Positions 57,870 through 64,000 of a stretch of DNA of 64,000 nucleotides are shown piece after piece. Position numbers and translations under genes: made by a program. Origin of the DNA: Solanum dulcamara (lineage: Eukaryota; Streptophyta; Magnoliopsida; Solanales; Solanaceae); NCBI RefSeq assembly GCF_947179165.1, contig NC_077244.1:11348449-11412448 (forward strand). The letters run 5' to 3'. The notes under the pieces were generated by a model. That model saw nothing but the letters and a program-made list of their open reading frames with translations, had not been told where the DNA came from and did not search any database. How positions within the stretch are numbered: position 1 is the stretch's first letter; each line of letters begins with the position of its first letter.

Positions 57870-58295
57870 TCATTTGATATTTTGGAGACGACGCATTCCA
57901 ATCTTATATCTTAGTTTCTCAAAAGTTGATGTTAGTAATGCCTTTGTGAATAAATTTGCAAGATTATCAGTCGAACGAACTTGTTGTACATCAATATCAC
58001 CATTCTTCTGGAGATCATGTGTGAAGAATAATTTTGGTGAAATATGTTTCTTTCCGTCTCCTATTATGAAGCCACCTTTCAATTGAGCTATGCACGCAAC
58101 ATTGTCTTCGAATATAACTGTGGGTACTTTGACATCATTTTCTAGGCCGCATCTTTCTTTGATGAACTGTAGCATTGATCTCAACCAAACATATTCTTTA
58201 CTTGCTTCATGAATCGCTATTATTTCAGCATGATTTGAAGAAGTAACAACAATAAACTGCTTTGTAGATCGCCATGATATAACAATTTCTCCTAT
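57870..58295 (-). pseudogene. Copia RNase H, C-terminal part
   Basis: About 140 residues are open to the stop at 57870. They include SWRSTKQFIVVTSSNHAEI, HEASKEYVWLR and the terminal block DNLANLFTKALLTSTFEKL. These match the ends of the two other copia elements here. Residues upstream of GEIVISW come from the neighbouring LTR and are not part of the protein. No stop is seen in the remaining part. Confidence 0.8.
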
Positions 58296-61200
58296 TGACA
58301 CCCAATTTTGACCCTCCACAAACGTATATTAGCTATTGAGTTTCTTCAATTTTACACAATTTGAAGTAATTAATTTTATAAAATACCAAAATATGTTCAA
58401 GTATATTTTTAATTTTTTTTATCATTCTTATAATTCTTACCAATATATATATATATATATATATATAATGATAAAAAAATTAATTTTATTATTTCCTAAA
58501 TTAGTAGCTTATATTTTGAATCAATTAGTTTATAACTAAGTTAATTAATTCATTTTGTTAGAATTAAGAAGCTCGTTAATTAATTATTGTCGATTCATCT
58601 TATCTAATTTTTAGTTGAATTCACAATTAAATCAGTTTGACTATTTTGTTAAGTTTAATTAGCTAAGTTATCAACTTTCGTGTGTCCATTTTCCTTACAA
58701 ATCCAACCATTTTCACTCCACCCTTAACCAAATTTCAAGTCATTTTTAGCCCAAATTCAGGCCCAAAGTCATCCCAACCCAATGTTGTCATTCCACTCTC
58801 TACAAATCCAATAACAACAACAACCTATACTACTACAACATACTAATACCTATACACCTAAAGCTCAATTCTTATAATAATTTTGGCCCAACACCAACTC
58901 ATTACAATACATACACACACACACACACATATATATATGATACTTATACAATACTAACCCCACTCCTTTCTTCTTTTTCCTTTTCCACCTCTCAATCCCA
59001 CCTAAACCTTTTTTTAAAAAATTCCAAACATCATTATTCTTCTATCCTCACCTTTTTCCTTTTCCTTTTTCATTTTCCCTTTTTCACTCCACCAAACCCA
59101 TTATTATTCAAAAACCCCATCATTACTCCTACCAACTTCACTCTTTTTTTAAAATTCCTTCATCTTCTTTATAAGAGAGGAAGAACAATATCAAAAAGAA
59201 GAATTAATCAACATTCACCAGTTTTCATTAGGAACACCAAAAAATATTCAAGAACACACAAAAAAAAGCAAGAACAAAAAAATTGTAGAAACAAAACAAA
59301 AGAAAAAGAGAAGAGAAATAGGAGCTGAATTTTACACAAAAAAATTAATAAGAACAGAGAAGCAACATTTCTTTTTTTAAAAAAACAAAATAGTATTCCT
59401 ATAGCAAAATATTTTTGAGTCCACTTATTTTTGAATTCAAACTTTCATCGGAACTCTTTTTATGGTGGTGAAGAAGTTTTAAATTCGCCGTCTCAGTCGC
59501 TGTCCGAAAAGAGGTAAAATCTTTTCTCAATTTTATTTTATTTAATTATTTAATGTTTTCTATTTGGTTGATTCATAATCTTATTTTTAAGTTAGCATGT
59601 GTTATAATTAATTAAATTAATGATAGAAATTTCTTGTCTTGCTTGAAGTGTAGTGGTATTTTTATCAAATATGTGAAAGCTCTTAGTTTCGTTCATTATT
59701 TTCCCAAGTAGTTTTCTTTGACAATATAAATTTCCATGTTTTCAATTTTTTTTCTTTTATCATGATTTAGATAATAAATATATTATTAAGTTACTAGTTA
59801 GTTAGAACTTTCATTGCTTAATTGATTTAAATCTTGCTTTAAAATTTGAGTTAATATAATGTATAGGTTAATTCCATGTTCTTTAGTTATTTGAATATAT
59901 TTCTACAATTTTTTTTCTACATGTATGCATGTTGTTAGTCATTATGTTATCTTATTATGTTCATATGTGATCATTTTAAGTGTTATGCATATATACATAT
60001 GTGTGTTTTGATATTTCATTCTTATGCCTCAAGTACTCACCATACCAAGTTGAATTTAGTGGTAATTGGATCATGAATTGTGTTATCCCTATTCATTTAC
60101 TGTGAAGTTATAATGCATATGTCATATATATGTTTGTTTGTTAATATACAGTAGCTCATATTTCTATTATTAAATATTATGCATGAATTGGTATCTTAGT
60201 ACAACACATGATTAATTAGAATTAATGAGGTATCTCGTCCTTAGATGCAAGTTTCATATTGATTTTCTTCAGATCCTAGTGATTGCACTTAAAATGAGAT
60301 GTCTAAGTATCATTTATTCAATTAATAAGAATCATATCTCAATTGTTTTCTCTCTATTCATTTACTAATTTTATCTTTTTTGTTTATTGTATGAACCATC
60401 GTCCGAGTCCAATATGGACTTTCTCCATTATTTTTATTTCGACATTGAGCCACTGAGGCCAAAATACCCTTTTTTCGAGTCATCCTCTTCAAAAAAAATA
60501 GAAAGAAATGCTGATTTACAGGTTGCTAGAGCTGGAAATAGGCTATATACGGTGTATATACAGTCCTATATACATAAAAATAGTGATGTATACACTGATA
60601 TATAGTGTATATACATCCACGATATATAGTGAAATTGGGCCTAAGGCCCAAAACGCACATGGCCCAGTAACTTAGTTTAGGCGTAAAGAAACTAAGTGTT
60701 GGGCCAAATTTTCATACTTTATTCATTTATATTTAATTCGGGTTGTAATAATTTATTTATTTATTTATATTTATTTAACTTGTGAAGAAGTTGATTTAGT
60801 TTAGTTTAACTTAATTGAACTCCCCTAAAAGAGAAACCAATTTTTCTGTTAGTTTATTCTTTAAAAATAATTTTATTTAAGTGTTTTCTTTTACTTAGAC
60901 ATTTCAACAAATATAATTTTCTTCCAAATTATCTTAAAGGTTTTAAGTTGATGTTTTTCCAAATTAATTGAGTTTAAAGTGTCTTTCTCTAAATTGAGTT
61001 TTCCTTAAATAGCTCAAGTGATTTTCCTTATTTAATCAAAGTCTTATTCGTCTTTAATTTAGTTAAAATACATTAAATCTACTACTTCTCTTTAAACATA
61101 TTTAAAATTCATTTACTTAGTCATTTAATAGAGTATATTTTTTTGATAAATTATCTCAAGTATTTCAAGTTGATTTATTACTCAAATAAATATATTTATC

Positions 61201-61480
61201 TTTACTACTTACAAGTAATTTTTCCAAAGTTAGTCAAATAATTTTCAAATCGTCGGATAACAGCACATTAGCGGCCATTTTGAGTGCTAACGCATTCTCA
61301 AAGTGGAAATTTGAAGCCTTACCCATTTTCTCTAATTTTTAAGACTTAAATTTGTTAAGGTCTTTTAAATTAAGTTTTCTTAATTTCTTTAAAAAATTAA
61401 GTGGTAACTCTTCTTTTTATAAAATTAATTTTTCTCTAAAAATTAAAATTAATTTTAAACTGTCTTTTTCCGACATAACA
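58296..61480 (+). repeat. 5' LTR of an Ogre/Tat-type gypsy element
   Basis: It starts TGACACCCAATTTTGACCC and ends CCGACATAACA, immediately before the primer site. At 3185 bp it is long, as usual for this group. A TATA-like TTTATAAGAGAGG lies at about 59168-59180. It also has a (CA)n/(TA)n run near 58912-58937 and a cluster of GTATATAC-like repeats at 60540-60635. The ORF at 60387-60605 is not supported. The partner LTR is outside the window. Confidence 0.72.
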
Positions 61481-62054
61481 GAAATGGCGACTCTGGTGGG
61501 GACTTAATTAGGTTCTAACCATTAGATTTGATTATTTATTTGACTAACTATTTGCGTTTGTAATAATTCGTAATTCTTGCTTTCCTTAATTGCAAAATTA
61601 TGTGTTTATTTATATATTAAATTGTCATTTACATTTCATGACATCTTCCGATTGAATGTATAGTATATTAAAGAACGGTTTTGCGGAACCGCAACCGGAA
61701 ATTTTATACTTGACCCTTTTTTGGAACGATCAATAATTTATTGATACGCCATGTATCCAATGATTGTCGTAAGTTCTAGCCTGAGTTGTCCCCTTGGGCT
61801 ACCAGTCTTGCAAAAGCCACTCTTAGTCAACCTAGCATAGAGCGAAACTAAAATCCTGATTTAGTGCATTGGCCTAAGACGACCCAATACCCAAGGCGTA
61901 TTAGGACCATTAGACGCCCACCTTGTGTTTATCTAGTCCATTGGTCAATAAAAGACAATTATGCTTATATGTTTAATTGAAGGATGCATATGTTATTTTT
62001 AAACAAATCAATTATCCAATGGGGGTGGGGGTAACTTATTTTCTTTCTTGTAGG
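61481..62054 (+). other. Leader of the Ogre/Tat-type element
   Basis: No ORF is supported. The last part, TTTTCTTTCTTGTAG at about 62039-62053, looks like a splice acceptor directly before the ORF1 ATG. Confidence 0.45.
61485..61503 (+). other. Primer binding site of the Ogre/Tat-type element
   Basis: TGGCGACTCTGGTGGGGAC lies four bases after the LTR end. It closely matches the TGGCGACTCTGCTGGGGAC site typical of Ogre-like elements (attributed to an Arg tRNA). Confidence 0.8.
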
Positions 62055-62999
62055 ATGGACCTAATAGACGAACCCTTGAGAACCTGGATGGTGACTCTAC
62101 TTCATCCTTACCTTCGAGTGTGGTGGAAATTTATGAACAACGAAGACAAGAAAAAGGTTCGAAGTCACATAGGCCATATCCCATCAATTATGGAAATGAA
62201 GTCTTGGCCTGATTTAGTTGGAACAATGGTGAAATTCTGGGACATTGATAACATGGTGTTTGGATTTGAGGAAGTAGAAATGATCCCAATTGTCGAGGAA
62301 GTCCTTGCTAGTTACGAGAGTATAGGCATGTGTAACAAATGGAAGCGTAAGCCTGGTAGTGACCTCCTTATTTCCAAAATATGGGATTTTGACAAGATCA
62401 AGGAAGAACTTTAACTTGTTAAAAGTAAATGGATGGACAGGCTTCCCGGACCGAATATTCCACTTCAAAAACATTACACTCGATTTGGACGAGCAAGAGC
62501 TTTTGAAAAGTATCAAGACGTATCTGTCTGAAAGGAAAAATATAAGGAAACACGTCCTCTTACATTTGCAATATGCCTACTTGGGACAATGGTGTCTCCC
62601 CAAGGCCCAAACTGTACTATCCATCCAAGTGTAGTACTGGTCGCTCATGGCATCTTCAATGGGGTAAACTACGAGTCCACAATCAAGTACTATACTTTGG
62701 CGCCCATGATTCTTGCGGACATTTATCGAGGTATGGATAAGTGTAAAAATGGTGGACAATTCTTTCAGGGATCTAATCTGATACTTCAATAGTAGATAAT
62801 GAGACACTTACTCAAAGCTCATGACCCAGAACATCCAGATCCTTGGAGACGACCAGACCAACTTGAAGGTCATAGCTGGTGGTTATATTGTAGTCATTTT
62901 CACAGAACTGAAGGTCAAATTTTCTGGTATCCAAGGCTTCAGGGATTAAGAGAAGAAAACGTGCAATGGTCAATTGAGAGTATGGTGTTACCAAAGTAA
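62055..62999 (+). pseudogene. Ogre ORF1 (plant DUF7745-type domain), with stops
   Basis: ATG at 62055 (MDLIDEPL) is chosen because the family starts similarly and the frame lacks other nearby ATGs. Typical blocks follow: WWKFMNNEDKKKVRSHIGHI, then ASYESIGMCNKWKRKP, then LLGTMVSPQGPNCTIHPSVV, then YYTLAPMILADIYRGMDKCK, then HFHRTEGQIFWYPRLQGLRE. The frame is continuous to 62999 but has stops at 62412-62414, 62529-62531 and two adjacent TAG codons at 62790-62795, where relatives have Trp-Trp. ORF1 is a large extra ORF ahead of gag-pol in Ogre elements; its role is unknown. Confidence 0.78.
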
Positions 63000-63640
63000 A
63001 TAACGACTCGAGGGGAAAAGGTCCCTTAATTGATATTAACCGGATTAAGAGGAACCCGAACGTACTCCCCCGCTCGAGTCCTTAGACAATTAGGAGGAAA
63101 ACAGGAACTTTCACAAACCACAAACATGAGAAAGTTTTCAATGGACCACGAAAGTGGCCAAGTCTCTTTTGCTGAATAGATACTTAGAACATGGAAAACT
63201 CGAAGGGTGTTGGGTGAGTCATTGACGAATAGATTTCAACCTGCGTGTTCTATAGAGTACAGAGAATGGGTAAAGAAGAACCTTACCATAATCATTAAAC
63301 CAGGGCCGAATGTCCCTCATTATGTTGCAGATGTTGGTGCTAAACATCAAATTCGACTCCATCAAGAGTATGAGAAGAATGAGTAGATCATCAATGCCGA
63401 CATTCAGAAGACGCCAAAGTCATAGCCCAGCTAAAGCAAGAGCTACAAAGAGCGAGATAGTGCATGTCTGAGTTAGATGATAGCATGGAGCAACAGATTC
63501 AGTCCGTAGAAAGGTTCAGGCATCAAAAGGGCCTCAGTTAGCAGGAGATCATCTATGGGAAAACATATATACCATTTGGGAAGAAGTCAGCATCGCCAAG
63601 AGAACCAAACTTAGTGAAGGATCAGAAGAAGCTTAAAGTT
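63000..63640 (+). pseudogene. Continuation of Ogre ORF1 region, decayed
   Basis: Scattered coding-like stretches remain (for example PNVPHYVADVGAKHQ near 63308-63352) with frequent stops. They likely belong to the C-terminal, helical part of ORF1. Confidence 0.45.
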
Positions 63641-64000
63641 CATTATCATCCCTTGCGTGGGATTGCCTTTATTTGTACTTTTTTTTGTTATTTCCATTCT
63701 GAGCTTATGTACCCATTTTGAGGTTTGTTAAACATTTTAAATGTTTTAAAGTACTTTGGGGATAATTAATTGTCTTAAAAAACATATACATCCTTCAATT
63801 CGCTAGACCTACCTTTGGCACAAAATGGTCACACATCATGTTTAGGACGCCCAATAACTATTTATGTGTCTTATGTGTTTATTTTTCTCATTGTATGTGA
63901 TATTTTGCATTAATGAACAAAGACTAATATATTTGTTTTTGATTTGTTTTTCTTTTATCCAGGTAATTAGAATTGATCTATGTTGAATTAAAACTGGCCG
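63641..64000 (+). other. Non-coding end of the window, inside the Ogre-type element
   Basis: A/T-rich without an ORF. TTTTTCTTTTATCCAG at about 63947-63962 is a strong splice-acceptor-like sequence. Gag-pol would lie beyond the window. Confidence 0.4.

Larger units (their letters stand above)
57297..58295 (-). mobile_element. Ty1/copia 3' end, 5' part displaced by an Ogre-type insertion
   Basis: The LTR at 57297-57513 (TGTTATAA to TGCAACA in + coordinates) is followed by a polypurine tract (CCAAGAGGGAG on the minus strand), a 3' UTR and RNase H. Homology to copia continues right up to 58295, where another LTR begins, so the rest of this element probably lies beyond the window. A TSD cannot be checked. 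Confidence 0.75.

Noticed and set aside
60387..60605. 72-codon ORF in the Ogre LTR
   Set aside because: It lies in an LTR, has no recognised domain and ends in simple GTATATAC-like repeats.

Overview
This is intergenic plant DNA, very probably from a Solanaceae genome (Solanum or a close relative). The grounds are the LTR-retrotransposon families and a solendovirus-like endogenous pararetrovirus. I could support no host gene, tRNA, rRNA or CRISPR array. The window is a heterochromatin-type layer cake in which mobile elements sit inside other mobile elements, many with target-site duplications (TSDs) readable by eye.

Layout: (1) 1-13298 is the 3' part of a decayed Ty1/copia element, split by a complete but dead minus-strand Ty3/gypsy chromovirus at 2593-12237 (TSD GACTT). 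(2) 13590-16363 holds a decayed Tat/Ogre-type protease-RT fragment and an old LTR remnant carrying an hAT-type MITE at 14350-15068 (TSD TGTGGGAC). (3) 16364-24143 is a non-autonomous LTR element with a broken gag, no pol and four successive tandem arrays. Its 5' LTR contains a solo gypsy LTR at 16843-19215 (TSD ATTAC). (4) 24298-39758 is a young copia element (TSD GTCTC). A young gypsy chromovirus, 24305-33676 (TSD TTATC), landed 7 bp inside its 5' LTR. (5) 41252-41861 is a GC-rich hAT-type MITE. (6) 41953-48558 is a long-TIR DNA element split by a minus-strand copia element at 42235-47828 (TSD CTAGA). (7) 49103-55878 is a rearranged endogenous pararetrovirus on the minus strand. (8) 55876-56995 holds a second hAT-type MITE and a Stowaway MITE. 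(9) 57297-58295 is a copia 3' end, cut by an Ogre/Tat-type element whose LTR, primer site and ORF1 fill 58296-64000.

Functionally, the genes are retroelement gag, protease, reverse transcriptase, RNase H, integrase and chromodomain segments, plus pararetroviral movement, coat, polymerase and small accessory ORFs. Almost all are disabled by in-frame stops or frameshifts; the plus-strand copia gag is the main intact ORF.

The most interesting signals are: an AT-rich gag-pol spacer shared by two copia copies that could be a phase-0 intron; a tightly coupled set of small, partly paralogous coiled-coil ORFs in the pararetrovirus; short inverted viral fragments at both edges of that locus; and a gag-only LTR element stuffed with four unrelated tandem arrays.
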